From Thermoactinospora rubra (GTDB lineage: Bacteria > Actinomycetota > Actinomycetes > Streptosporangiales > Streptosporangiaceae), in NCBI RefSeq assembly GCF_002093975.1, contig NZ_KZ084330.1, forward strand, positions 95,829 through 159,828: a stretch of DNA of 64,000 nt, in the 5' to 3' direction. The translations under genes and the position numbers were made by a program. The notes under the pieces were generated by a model. It did no database searches. It was not told the DNA's origin and saw nothing but the letters and a program-made list of their open reading frames with translations. Every line of letters starts with the position of its first letter. The stretch's first letter is position 1. This document shows positions 23,634 to 32,512 of this stretch, one piece after another.

Positions 23634-25447
23634 GCCTTCTTCTTGATCATCCCGAGCTGGATCCAGACGCCGTGCGGCTGGCGCAGCAGGTCGTGGTCGT
23701 CGCCGGGGAAGCCGGTGAAGCGGCTGTGGTTCTGGAACTGGGTGTTGACGTAGTCCCACATCTGGACCACCGGCAGGTCGGCGTTGGCGACCTTGGCCAG
23801 CTGGAGCATGAGGTCCTTCTGCTCCTCGGCGCCGACGCTGTTGAGCTTGGCGGTCAGCTCGCCGGGGTTGACCTTGCCCAGGCCCTCGACCTCGATCTCC
23901 TCGGCGCTGCCCATCCAGTTGCCGTTCTTGCCGGGCGCGTTGTGGGTGACCTTGCCGGCGATGTTGGTCCAGCCGTTGGCCGAGCCGTAGATGCGCTGGA
24001 AGATGTTGTACGGCGCCGGCCCCAGGGCGATGAGCCAGAAGCCGGTGTCGTACTTACCCTCGGCCATCTCGGTCTGGTAGAGCGGGAAGTCGGCGGTGGT
24101 GACCACCTCGGCGTCCACGCCGTTGTCGATCAGCTGGCTCTTGATGTTCTCCTGCGCCGCCAGCCAGTCGGAGAAGCCGGCCGGGGCGTGCATGGACACC
24201 TTCCACGGCTTGCCGTCGGGCAGCGTCCACTTGCCGTCCTTCTTGGTCAGGCCGGCGGCCTTGAACTCCGCCTCGGCCTTGGCCACGTCGTGGGCGTAGG
24301 GCTCCAGGTTGTTCAGCTCGGCGCCGAGCCACTCGGCGGCGGCCTTCTGGTGGATGCCGGTGGTGGTGACGGCGGGCAGGCCGCCCTCCGGCGAGGCGAT
24401 CTTCTGGACCTCGGCCCGGTTGATCAGGTAGGCCAGGCCGCGCCGCACGTGGACGTTGTCGTAGGGCTTCTTGGACTGGTTGAACGCCAGGCCCACCGCG
24501 ACGGGGGAGTAGCCCTTGACGACCACGTTGCCGGGCGTCTGCTTGATCTGCGCCATGGTGTCGGCGGGCACGGCGACGAACGGCGCGCTGTCGAGCTTGC
24601 CGGCCTTCAGGTAGTTCCACACCTGCTCGTTGCCGGTGTAGTTGAGCAGCTGCACCGCGTCGGGCGCGACGTTGGCGGCGTTGTAGAAGTTGGGGTTCTT
24701 CTTCAGCAGCGCCGCGCTCGGGTTGACCCGCTCCAGCACGTACGGCCCGGCCGAGACGTCCTTGCCCGGGTTGTGGGCGATGATCTTCTTGCCCAGCTCG
24801 GTGATCTCGGTGCGGGCGGCCTCGGCCGCGGCGTCGGTGCCGCGCGCCGCCTTGATCTTGTCCCAGATGTCGGCGGGCAGCACGCTGCTCCACACGTGCG
24901 CCGGGACGACGGCGGTGTCGAGCACGCCCCGCGCGAAGGTCTGGGAGGGGTTGGACATGTCCTGGGTGACCTTGACGGTCTTGTCGTCCACCACCGTCAC
25001 CTCGGCGGCGGCGCCCGCGGCGCCCGGCTGCAGCGCGAAGGCCGTGCTGCCCTGGGTGTAGGCGATGGCCAGCGACAGCTTGACGTCCTCGGCGGTCACG
25101 GGCTTGCCGTCGGACCACTTGTTGTCCGGCTGGAGGCGGATGGTGATCGAGGAGTTGTCGGGGGCGACCTCCCAGCTCTCGGCGATGCCCGGGTAGAACT
25201 GGTTGGGGTCGGTCAGGTGGTTCTTGGCCCAGGCCAGCTTCATGGCGTTGTAGCCGGAGAAGGAGTTGCCCTTCGGGGCGAACGGGTTGGCCGGGCCGTT
25301 GGGGTCGATGCCGGGCTTGGTGCCGTCGATGGTGGTGTACACCGCCGAGCCGCCACCCGATGCGGACTTGTTGGTGTTGCCACTGCTGCTGCACGCCGAC
25401 GCGGCGGCGATACCGAGCAGCGCCACGACGGCTGCTAGTCGCTTCAT
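23630..25447 (-). CDS. Extracellular solute-binding lipoprotein, family 5 (peptide/oligosaccharide type)
   Basis: 605 residues. The lipoprotein signal has its lipidation Cys at residue 19 (IAAASACSS). The SBP_bac_5 signature region is around WEVAPDNSSITIRLQPDNKW, followed by SDGKPVTAEDVKLSLAI. It is first in the operon, with a GGAG ribosome-binding site 4 nt before the ATG. Family 5 proteins bind di/oligopeptides, nickel chelates or oligosaccharides. The neighbouring namZ-murQ genes make cell-wall fragments a candidate ligand, but sequence alone does not decide. Confidence 0.92.
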   Translation of the reverse strand: MKRLAAVVALLGIAAASACSSSGNTNKSASGGGSAVYTTIDGTKPGIDPNGPANPFAPKGNSFSGYNAMKLAWAKNHLTDPNQFYPGIAESWEVAPDNSSITIRLQPDNKWSDGKPVTAEDVKLSLAIAYTQGSTAFALQPGAAGAAAEVTVVDDKTVKVTQDMSNPSQTFARGVLDTAVVPAHVWSSVLPADIWDKIKAARGTDAAAEAARTEITELGKKIIAHNPGKDVSAGPYVLERVNPSAALLKKNPNFYNAANVAPDAVQLLNYTGNEQVWNYLKAGKLDSAPFVAVPADTMAQIKQTPGNVVVKGYSPVAVGLAFNQSKKPYDNVHVRRGLAYLINRAEVQKIASPEGGLPAVTTTGIHQKAAAEWLGAELNNLEPYAHDVAKAEAEFKAAGLTKKDGKWTLPDGKPWKVSMHAPAGFSDWLAAQENIKSQLIDNGVDAEVVTTADFPLYQTEMAEGKYDTGFWLIALGPAPYNIFQRIYGSANGWTNIAGKVTHNAPGKNGNWMGSAEEIEVEGLGKVNPGELTAKLNSVGAEEQKDLMLQLAKVANADLPVVQMWDYVNTQFQNHSRFTGFPGDDHDLLRQPHGVWIQLGMIKKKA

Positions 25448-25486
25448 TGCTCCGCTCCGAGTGGGGGACCGTGGGATACGCCCCCG

Positions 25487-25515
25487 ACCGTAAGGCGAAG
25501 CCCCAGCCGCGTCAA
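25487..25515 (-). promoter_or_regulatory. Promoter of the peptide-transporter operon
   Basis: On the minus strand TTGACG (25515-25510), a 17-nt spacer and TACGGT (25492-25487) lie about 40 nt upstream of the binding-protein start codon. The AT-rich DNA just upstream (25516-25555) has ATTACATTAA- and ATGTAGAT-like patches that may be an operator. Confidence 0.6.
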
Positions 25516-25554
25516 GATTATCTACATGCGTTGTGCCGTTAATGTAATTTTCCT

Positions 25555-26526
25555 TCATCCTTCCATGAGCAGGACGGCGACGCCGGTCACCCGGTCGTGC
25601 GCCAGGTCGGCCAGCGCCCGGTCGGCGGCCTCGAACGGGTAGGGCACCGTGGCCACCACGGGCGGGCGGGCGGCCGCCAGCTCCAGGTAGGCCCGGCCGT
25701 CGGCCCTGGTGTTGGCGGTCACGCTGCGCACGGTGCGCTCCTGGAACAGGTGGCGGTCGTAGCCGAGGGAGGGGATGTCGGTCAGGTGGATGCCCGCGAT
25801 GGCCAGCGTCCCGCCGCGGTCCAGCGCCTCCAGCGCCGGCGGCACCAGCTCCCCGACCGGCGCGAAGAGGATCGCCGAGTCCAGCGGCTCGGGCGGCGTG
25901 CGCTCCTCGGCGGAGGCCGCGCCCAGCTCCAGGGCCAGCTTGCGGGCCGCCGCCGAGCGCGTGACGACGTGCACCCGGGCGCCGCGCGCGATGGCGGCCT
26001 GGGCGGTCAGGTGCGCCGAGGCGCCGAAGCCGTAGACGCCCAGCCGCCCGCCCTCGGGCAGATCGCACCGCAGCAGCGCCCGGTAGCCGATGATCCCGGC
26101 GCACAGCAGCGGCGCGAGCCGTACGGCGGGCAGGTCCTCGGGCAGCGGGTAGACGAACTCGCGCGGCGCGGTGAGGTACTCGGCGTAGCCGCCGTCGGCG
26201 TCCCAGCCGGTGTAGGCCGAGCGCGGGCACAGGTTCTCCAGGCCGCGCTCGCAGAACCGGCAGCGGCCGCACGTGGAGCGCAGCCAGGCGACCCCGACCC
26301 GCTCGCCGGTGCCCGCCACCCGGCCGACCACCTGGTGGCCGGGGGAGACCAGCGGGTGGCGCGGCGGCAGGTCGCCCTCGGCCAGGTGCAGGTCGGTGCG
26401 GCAGACCGCGCACGCCTCCACCCGCACCAGCACCTCGCCCGGGCCGGGCGCGGGGACGGGCCGCTCCACCAGCTTGAGCGGGTGGCCGTCGACCGGGCCC
26501 GGCTCGGTCACCACCCAGGCCCTCAT
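25555..26526 (-). CDS. Zinc-dependent alcohol dehydrogenase family protein
   Basis: 323 residues, medium-chain dehydrogenase/reductase. Catalytic zinc residues lie in [15 protein letters not shown] and PGHQVVGRV; the structural zinc cysteines are [15 protein letters not shown]. The nucleotide-binding segment is [19 protein letters not shown], where the GxGxxA/S pattern suits NAD(P)[17 protein letters not shown] marks the AdhP/AdhA-like group. The ATG at 26526 overlaps the stop of the aminotransferase-like gene upstream (ATGA), so the two are coupled. The substrate alcohol is unknown. Confidence 0.9.
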   Translation of the reverse strand: MRAWVVTEPGPVDGHPLKLVERPVPAPGPGEVLVRVEACAVCRTDLHLAEGDLPPRHPLVSPGHQVVGRVAGTGERVGVAWLRSTCGRCRFCERGLENLCPRSAYTGWDADGGYAEYLTAPREFVYPLPEDLPAVRLAPLLCAGIIGYRALLRCDLPEGGRLGVYGFGASAHLTAQAAIARGARVHVVTRSAAARKLALELGAASAEERTPPEPLDSAILFAPVGELVPPALEALDRGGTLAIAGIHLTDIPSLGYDRHLFQERTVRSVTANTRADGRAYLELAAARPPVVATVPYPFEAADRALADLAHDRVTGVAVLLMEG

Positions 26527-27272
26527 CCGATCGGATCCCACGGCGTGTCCTCATAGCGGGAGACCACCCGCGCGTAGGCGGCCTCGTCGGTCTTCAGCTC
26601 CAGCTCGTCGACGCCTCCCACCGGGGAGACGCCCCAGGAGTTGCAGACGAACACGGCGGGGAAGGCGGGCAGGTCGGCCACGCGCAGCGGCCTTCGCCCG
26701 TGCGGCCCGCGCGACAGCAGCCGCATGGTGATGCCCTCCAGCATCGGCGCGTCGGGCCAGACGATCCGCTCGCCGTCGAAGCAGCCGAGGTTGGCGATCG
26801 ACGTCTCGCTGATCAGGCCGTCCGCGCCGATGAGCAGCACGTCGTCGAAGCCCTCGGCCTGCGCCAGGCGGGCCAGGTGGGCCTGCGGGAAGCCGCCGCC
26901 GTGCTTGACGTGCGGCAGGAACCGCTGGTAGGCGACCGTCTTGAGCCGCCGCGGCGAGGCGGGCGCGTCGACCGGCGGGCCGGCGTCGACGATCACGTGG
27001 AGGGCGTCGGTGCGGGCCACGTGGACCCGCACGGAGGCGTCCGCGGCCTCGCTCACCGCCGCCCGCAGCGAGGCCAGGACGAGGTCCCTGTCCGGCTGCA
27101 GGCCGAACAGCTCGCGGGTGGCGCGCTCCAGGCGCCGCAGGTGCTCCGCCAGCCCGCGCACCCGGCCGCCCCTGACCTGCATGGCGGTGAAGTGCCCGGC
27201 CCTGGCGGCCAGGGCCAGGCCGATGTCGGACCCGCGGGCGGGCCGCCCGTCGACAACCGCATGAGTGATCAC
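26523..27272 (-). CDS. Class IV aminotransferase (aminodeoxychorismate lyase / branched-chain type)
   Basis: 249 residues from the GTG at 27272. This PLP fold-type IV enzyme has the catalytic Lys probably in [30 protein letters not shown] gives the conserved SETSxxNL, and [13 protein letters not shown] the conserved L(E/P)GITR-like motif. It could be PabC-like or a D-amino acid or branched-chain transaminase; the sequence alone does not decide. It is the first gene of a two-gene unit with the alcohol dehydrogenase. Confidence 0.83.
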   Translation of the reverse strand: MITHAVVDGRPARGSDIGLALAARAGHFTAMQVRGGRVRGLAEHLRRLERATRELFGLQPDRDLVLASLRAAVSEAADASVRVHVARTDALHVIVDAGPPVDAPASPRRLKTVAYQRFLPHVKHGGGFPQAHLARLAQAEGFDDVLLIGADGLISETSIANLGCFDGERIVWPDAPMLEGITMRLLSRGPHGRRPLRVADLPAFPAVFVCNSWGVSPVGGVDELELKTDEAAYARVVSRYEDTPWDPIG

Positions 27273-27297
27273 ACGAGCAGCCTACGCCCGCCGTCCC

Positions 27298-28503
27298 TCA
27301 CGCCGCCGTGAGCAGCTTCTCGTAGGCCAGCGAGGCGTACAGGGCGGCGCCGTCGGGCAGGACGGCGTCGTCGAACTCGGCCTCGGGGGAGTGGTTGTAC
27401 GGCGCGCCGGCCGGGTCCCGGTCCGGCGGGCAGGCGCCCAGGAACACGAACGCGCCGGGCACCTCCTCCAGCACGTAGGAGAAGTCCTCCGCCCCCATGA
27501 TCGGCTGCGGCGTGACGAAGTAGCGGCTCTCCCCGAACAGCTCGGTGGCCAGGCGCCCGGCGAAGCCGGCCTCGTCGTCGTGGTTCACCGTGACCGGGTA
27601 GCCGATGCCGAAGTCCGCCTCGACCTCCAGGCCGTGCGCCGCGCCGAGGGTCGTGACCAGCTCCACCAGCCGCCGCTTGACCCGCGTGCGGGTGTCCTTG
27701 CTGAAGGTGCGCACCGTCGCCTGGAAGAAGGCGTCGTCGGGGATGATGTTGTCCTTCGTCCCGGAGTGGAAGTTGCACACGCTCACCACGAGCGGGTCGA
27801 ACGGGTCGAACTCCCGCGTCACGAGGGTCTGGATCGCGCCCACCATCTCGCAGGCCGCCGGGATCGGGTCCAGCGCCCGGTGCGGGGCGCTGCCGTGCCC
27901 GCCGCGGCCCTTCACCCGCACGTTGAAGGTGTCGGCCGCCGCCATGAGCGGGCCGCCGCGCGTGGTGAACAGCCCCCGCGGGAACATCGCCGAGGTCACG
28001 TGCAGGCCGTAGGCGGCCACGACGCGCTCACCGGCCGCGTCGAGGACGCCCTCCTCGATCATGTACTTGGCGCCCTCGAAGCCCTCCTCGCCGGGCTGGA
28101 ACATGAACACCACGTCGCCCGCCAGCTCCTCGCGCCGCGCGGCCAGCAGGTGCGCCGCGCCCGCCAGCATCGCCGTGTGCAGGTCGTGGCCGCAGGCGTG
28201 CATCCGGCCCTCGTGCCGGGAGATGTACGGCAGGCTGTTGCGCTCGGCGACGGGCAGGGCGTCCATGTCGCCGCGCAGCAGGACGGCGGGCCCCGGCCGC
28301 CCGCCGCGCAGCACCGCGGTGACCGAGCTGAGCCGCTCGCCCGTGCTGATCTCCAGCGGCAGGCCGTCGAGGGCCCGCAGCACCTTCTCCTGGGTGACGG
28401 GCAGGTGGAGGCCGACCTCGGGCGTCTGGTGGAGGGAGTGGCGGAGCCTGACGAGCTCCTCGGACATGTCCTGGGCTGCTTCGGTGAACGACATGGACGA
28501 CAT
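27298..28503 (-). CDS. M20-family amidohydrolase / metallopeptidase
   Basis: 401 residues. The metal site includes MHACGHDLHTAMLAGAA (Cys and His ligands), QPGEEGFEGAKYMIEEG (catalytic Glu), YGLHV and the C-terminal MGAEDFSYVLEEVPGAFVFLG. This pattern is the N-acyl-L-amino acid amidohydrolase/hippurate hydrolase subfamily. It removes acyl groups from N-acyl amino acids or similar amides; the substrate is not determined. It is divergent from the HAD gene. Confidence 0.92.
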   Translation of the reverse strand: MSSMSFTEAAQDMSEELVRLRHSLHQTPEVGLHLPVTQEKVLRALDGLPLEISTGERLSSVTAVLRGGRPGPAVLLRGDMDALPVAERNSLPYISRHEGRMHACGHDLHTAMLAGAAHLLAARREELAGDVVFMFQPGEEGFEGAKYMIEEGVLDAAGERVVAAYGLHVTSAMFPRGLFTTRGGPLMAAADTFNVRVKGRGGHGSAPHRALDPIPAACEMVGAIQTLVTREFDPFDPLVVSVCNFHSGTKDNIIPDDAFFQATVRTFSKDTRTRVKRRLVELVTTLGAAHGLEVEADFGIGYPVTVNHDDEAGFAGRLATELFGESRYFVTPQPIMGAEDFSYVLEEVPGAFVFLGACPPDRDPAGAPYNHSPEAEFDDAVLPDGAALYASLAYEKLLTAA

Positions 28504-28543
28504 TCTTCACATCCCGCTCACCACGTCGGCAAGAGGTCCTTTG

Positions 28544-28549
28544 TAGGAT
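28544..28549 (+). promoter_or_regulatory. Candidate -10 element of the HAD-IIA gene
   Basis: TAGGAT sits 6 nt before the GTG at 28556, again the leaderless spacing. The -35 region is not distinct. Confidence 0.45.
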
Positions 28550-28555
28550 CGCCGT

Positions 28556-29335
28556 GTGACGGAGCGTGAGCGGATCGACAGCTGGCTGTCGGACATGGAC
28601 GGCGTCCTGGTGCACGAGGGGCAGCCGGTGCCGGGGGCGGACGAGTTCATCAAGCGGCTGCGCGAGTCGGGCAAGCCCTTCCGCGTGCTGACCAACAACT
28701 CGATCTACACGCCCCGCGACCTGGCCGTACGGCTGCGCGCCGCGGGCCTGGAGGTGCCGCCGGAGTCCATCTGGACCTCGGCCCTGGCCACGGCGCAGTT
28801 CCTCGACGACCAGCGGCCGGGCGGCAGCGCGTACGTGATCGGGGAGGCCGGGCTCACGACCGCGTTGCACGAGGTGGGGTACGTCCTGACGGACCTGGCG
28901 CCCGACTACGTCGTGCTGGGCGAGACGCGCACCTACAGCTTCACGCAGATCACGCGGGCGATCCGGCTCATCGAGGGCGGCGCGCGCTTCATCGCCACCA
29001 ACCCCGACCCGGTCGGGCCGTCGACCGAGGGGTCGCTGCCGGCGTGCGGGGCGGTCGCGGCGATGATCTCCAAGGCCACGGGCGTGGCGCCGTACTTCGT
29101 CGGCAAGCCGAACCCGATGATGATGCGCACGGCGCTGAACCTCATCGGAGGGCACAGCACGAGCACGGCGATGATCGGGGACCGGATGGACACCGACATC
29201 GTCTGCGGCATGGAGGCCGGGCTCTACACGATCCTGGTGCTGACGGGCGTGACGCAGCGGGAGCAGATCGACCGCTTCCCGTACCGGCCCTCGCTCGTGG
29301 TCGACTCGGTGGCGGATCTGATCGACCTGGTCTGA
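28556..29335 (+). CDS. HAD-IIA family hydrolase (NagD-like)
   Basis: 259 residues. Motif I is [12 protein letters not shown] with the nucleophile Asp, motif II RVLTNNS, then [12 protein letters not shown] and the acidic motif [21 protein letters not shown]. The C2-type cap lies between motifs II and III, as in NagD and p-nitrophenyl phosphatases. The likely role is dephosphorylation of sugar or nucleotide phosphates in the cytoplasm, with unknown substrate. The GTG start has no Shine-Dalgarno sequence. Confidence 0.92.
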   Translation: MTERERIDSWLSDMDGVLVHEGQPVPGADEFIKRLRESGKPFRVLTNNSIYTPRDLAVRLRAAGLEVPPESIWTSALATAQFLDDQRPGGSAYVIGEAGLTTALHEVGYVLTDLAPDYVVLGETRTYSFTQITRAIRLIEGGARFIATNPDPVGPSTEGSLPACGAVAAMISKATGVAPYFVGKPNPMMMRTALNLIGGHSTSTAMIGDRMDTDIVCGMEAGLYTILVLTGVTQREQIDRFPYRPSLVVDSVADLIDLV

Positions 29336-29344
29336 GGCCCCGCG

Positions 29345-29383
29345 CCTGCCAAACCTGACACCACCTGGCAGGTATGCCTGCCA
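29345..29383. promoter_or_regulatory. Three alternating CCTGCCA/TGGCAGG heptamers (possible operator)
   Basis: CCTGCCA at 29345-29351, TGGCAGG at 29366-29372 and CCTGCCA at 29377-29383. The last two form a perfect dyad with a 4-nt spacer (TATG). They lie directly upstream of the likely ATG at 29395 of the next gene. Confidence 0.5.
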
Positions 29384-29394
29384 TCCTGGCCCTC

Positions 29395-30021
29395 ATGAAC
29401 CGGATCTATCTCGAGCTGGGCGCCAAGAAGGTGTTCGCCTGCTCGCTCGACTGGCCAGGATGGTGCAGGGCCGGCAAGTCCGAGGAGCCTGCCCTCGACC
29501 GGCTCCTCGACTACGCCCCCCGCTACCGGGTCGTGGCCGAGCGGGCGGGCCTGGACTTCGACCCCGGCGCCCCCACGGTGGTCGAAAGGCTCGACGGCCG
29601 GTCCGCCACCGACTTCGGCATTCCCGAGGTCCACGCCAAGGCCGACCACGAGCCGCTGACCGAAGCCGAGGCCGGGCGCCAGGTGGCGATCATGCGGGCC
29701 GCGTGGGAGCTGTTCGACGAGCGCGCCGCCGCCTCGCCGGAGGAACTGCGCAAGGGCCCACGGGGCGGCGGCCGGGACCGCACCAAGATGGTCGAGCACG
29801 TCGAGGAGGCCGAGCGAGGGTACGCCCGCATCCTGGGCGTCAAGCATCCGCCGTACCGGTCGCGGCAGGACCGCGACGCCCTGCGCGAGGAGCTGGCCGC
29901 GGTGCTGTCCCGGCCGTGGACGGGCCCCTGGGAGCCGAAGTGGACGCCGAGGTACGCGCTGCGCCGCATCACGTGGCACGTGCTGGACCATCTGTGGGAG
30001 ATGGAGGACCGCCGGACCTGA
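29395..30021 (+). CDS. Uncharacterised actinobacterial protein with DinB-like features
   Basis: 208 residues from the ATG at 29395 (an upstream ATG at 29374 is in frame). It begins MNRIYLELGAKKVFACSLDW, followed by PGWCRAGKSEEPALDRLLDY. The C-terminal part (RDRTKMVEHVEEAERGYARI, RYALRRITWHVLDHLWEMED) with its repeated His residues resembles a DinB/YfiT-like four-helix bundle that could bind metal. No specific function is known. The later start is preferred because the RIYLELG beginning is the conserved one and the first ATG lies inside a palindrome. Confidence 0.65.
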   Translation: MNRIYLELGAKKVFACSLDWPGWCRAGKSEEPALDRLLDYAPRYRVVAERAGLDFDPGAPTVVERLDGRSATDFGIPEVHAKADHEPLTEAEAGRQVAIMRAAWELFDERAAASPEELRKGPRGGGRDRTKMVEHVEEAERGYARILGVKHPPYRSRQDRDALREELAAVLSRPWTGPWEPKWTPRYALRRITWHVLDHLWEMEDRRT

Positions 30022-30079
30022 CGGGAGCCGGGGACGGGGCGGGGACATGACGGGCGGGCGGCGGCCCTAGGGTGGGCGG

Positions 30080-32023
30080 GTGCCCGACTCGTCGTTGCTG
30101 ACATTCCTCGGGATCGCCTCGATCCTCGCCGTCCTGATCATGCTGGCGGTGGCCGCGCAGCGGCTGCTCGGCGTCAGGTTCGGCATCCTGCGCGTCGCCC
30201 TGGCCGGCTTCCTCACCCTGGCGCTGGCCGGCCCCATGCTGGAGCCCATCCTGCGGTCCTTCGGCGGCACCACCGCCGCGCCGGGGATCGGGCCGGTCTG
30301 GGTGCTGCTGCTGGTCATCATGTGCATCGCGCTGATGCCCATGGTCCTGCTGGTCATCGCCGAAGTGCTGATCCCGCCCGGCACCGTCCCCGGGCCGATC
30401 GAGTTCGCCCGCTCGCTGCGCGGCCGGATCTCGCGCGCCCGCCGCTACTCGCAGATCACCCGCATCGCGGTCAGGCACGGGCTGGGGCCGTACCTGCGCG
30501 GCCGCGGCGACCGCGTGGAGGACAGGAGCGGCCGGGTACGGCTGGCGCGGTCGCTGCGCGAGGCGCTGGAGGAGGGCGGGGTGACCTTCGTCAAGCTCGG
30601 CCAGGTCCTGTCGACCCGGCGCGACCTGCTGCCCGCCGAGTTCGTCCAGGAGCTGGGGCGGCTGCAGGACGAGGTGCGGCCGGCGCCGTGGGAGCAGGTC
30701 GAGCAGGTGCTCACCGCCGAGCTCGGCGGGCCGGTCGAGGAGGTCTTCGCCGCCTTCGACCGCAGGCCGCTGGCCGCCGCCTCGATCGCGCACGCCTACG
30801 CCGCGCGGCTGCACAGCGGCGAGGAGGTCGTCGTCAAGGTCCAGCGGCCCGGCATCCGCGCTGTGGTGACCAAGGACCTGGACATCGTGGCCAGGCTGGC
30901 GCGCACGCTGGAGGCCAGGACCCGGTGGGGCCGCGCGCTGGGCCTGCGGGACCTGGCCGAGGGCTTCGCCGCCGCGATCCGCGAGGAGCTGGACTTCCGC
31001 GTCGAGGCGGCCAACATGGCGGCCGTGGCCGCCGCCCCGCCCGGCCCCGTCCGCTACCCCGCCCCGGTGAGCCGCCACTGCGGCGAGCGGGTGCTCGTCA
31101 TGGAGCGGCTGGCGGGCAAGCCGCTCGCCCAGGCGCCGCGCGACCCCCGGCTGGCCCGCGACCTGCTCGACTGCCTGCTGCGGCAGATCCTCCTGCAGGG
31201 CGTCTTCCACGCCGACCCGCACCCGGGCAACATCATGCTGCTCGACGACGGCAGGCTCGGCCTGCTGGACTTCGGCTCGGTGGGCCGCCTGGACGCCTCG
31301 GCACGCTCGGCGCTCCAGCGCTTCCTGCTGGCGATGAACCGGCAGGACCCGCTGGCGGTCACCGACGCGCTGCTGGAGGTGGTCCCCCGGCCCGAGGAGA
31401 TCGACCAGGCCGCGCTGGAGCGGGCGCTGGGCCAGTTCATGGCCAGGCACCTGGGGCCGGGCATGGACAGCGTCCAGATGTTCACCGACCTGTTCAGGAT
31501 CGTCGCCGCCTACGGGCTGTCCATCCCGCCCGAGGTGGCGGCCGTCTTCCGCGCGCTGGCCACGCTCGAGGGCACGCTCGTCCACCTGGCGCCCGGATTC
31601 GACCTGGTCGAGGAGGCCCGGGCCTTCGCCGGCCGCCACCTGGCCGCCCACCTGGAGCCCGCGTCGATCAAGGAGACCCTGGTCCAGGAGACGGCCGCGC
31701 TCGTGCCGATGCTGCGCCGCCTGCCCCGGCGGCTGGACCGCATCGTCAGCGCCGCCGAGCACGGCCGCCTGTCGGTGAACGTGCGGCTGCTGGCCGACGA
31801 GCGGGACCGCCGCTTCGTCACCACGCTGCTGCACCAGGTGCTGCTGACCGTGCTGGGCGCCACGGCCGGGCTGATGGGCACGATCCTGCTGGGTACCTCC
31901 GGCGGGCCGGTCGTGCTGCCGGGCGTGATGCGCCTGTATGAGCTGATCGGCTACAACCTGCTGGTCATCAGCGCGATCCTCGTGCTGCGGGTGCTCATCC
32001 TGATCTTCCGCCGCCGCGACTGA
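30080..32023 (+). CDS. ABC1/UbiB (AarF) family atypical kinase, membrane protein
   Basis: 647 residues. Two or three N-terminal membrane helices come first. The ABC1 kinase-like domain follows: VTFVKLGQVLSTRRDLLP (KxGQ motif), AAASIAHAYAARL (Ala-rich loop), VVVKVQRPGI, QGVFHADPHPGNIMLL (catalytic loop) and GLLDFGSVGRL. Two more helices end the protein. UbiB-like proteins bind and probably hydrolyse ATP to help extract or process isoprenoid lipids such as quinones. GTG start at 30080, 6 nt after TAGGGT (30068-30073). It overlaps the convergent Nudix gene by 29 nt. Confidence 0.9.
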   Translation: MPDSSLLTFLGIASILAVLIMLAVAAQRLLGVRFGILRVALAGFLTLALAGPMLEPILRSFGGTTAAPGIGPVWVLLLVIMCIALMPMVLLVIAEVLIPPGTVPGPIEFARSLRGRISRARRYSQITRIAVRHGLGPYLRGRGDRVEDRSGRVRLARSLREALEEGGVTFVKLGQVLSTRRDLLPAEFVQELGRLQDEVRPAPWEQVEQVLTAELGGPVEEVFAAFDRRPLAAASIAHAYAARLHSGEEVVVKVQRPGIRAVVTKDLDIVARLARTLEARTRWGRALGLRDLAEGFAAAIREELDFRVEAANMAAVAAAPPGPVRYPAPVSRHCGERVLVMERLAGKPLAQAPRDPRLARDLLDCLLRQILLQGVFHADPHPGNIMLLDDGRLGLLDFGSVGRLDASARSALQRFLLAMNRQDPLAVTDALLEVVPRPEEIDQAALERALGQFMARHLGPGMDSVQMFTDLFRIVAAYGLSIPPEVAAVFRALATLEGTLVHLAPGFDLVEEARAFAGRHLAAHLEPASIKETLVQETAALVPMLRRLPRRLDRIVSAAEHGRLSVNVRLLADERDRRFVTTLLHQVLLTVLGATAGLMGTILLGTSGGPVVLPGVMRLYELIGYNLLVISAILVLRVLILIFRRRD

Positions 32024-32465
32024 CGATCAGGTGGGGCAGGGCGGTGATGGTGTCCGCGAGGTAGGCGGCGACCGGTTCGGGGACCAGGTGCCGCGAGAGG
32101 ATCTCGGCGGGGTCCAGCGGCAGCCGCACCACCTCGTACCGCCCCTTGGCCGGGTCGGAGAACTCCGGGCCGGTCCGCAGGGCGGGGTCCATGGCGAGCA
32201 GGCGGCAGCCGTACACGTGCTGGGTCTTGCGGCCGCCGCGCCAGGAGTAGGTGAGCGTGGTGAGCGGCGTGACGTCGGCGACGGTGGCGCCCAGCTCCTC
32301 GCGCAGCTCCCGGTGCAGCGCGGCCTCCAGCGAGGCGTCGCCGGGCTCGACGTGGCCGCCGGGGACCGAGTAGTAGACCTCGCGCGAGGGGACGGTCCTG
32401 CGGAAGACGATCAGCTGGTCGGCCGCGTCGAGGAGGAGGCCGCGGACACTGGGCAGCATGCGCAC
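31995..32465 (-). CDS. Nudix hydrolase
   Basis: 156 residues. The Nudix box GHVEPGDASLEAALHREL continues into REELGATV, matching Gx5Ex7REUxEExGU. It probably hydrolyses a nucleoside diphosphate derivative; the substrate is unknown. The ATG at 32465 and the one at 32459 are both possible starts. Confidence 0.9.
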   Translation of the reverse strand: MRMLPSVRGLLLDAADQLIVFRRTVPSREVYYSVPGGHVEPGDASLEAALHRELREELGATVADVTPLTTLTYSWRGGRKTQHVYGCRLLAMDPALRTGPEFSDPAKGRYEVVRLPLDPAEILSRHLVPEPVAAYLADTITALPHLIVSRGGGRSG

Positions 32466-32512
32466 AGCCTAGGAGGGGTACGGCTGCCGCGGCAGCCGTA
32501 CCCCTCAGGCGG

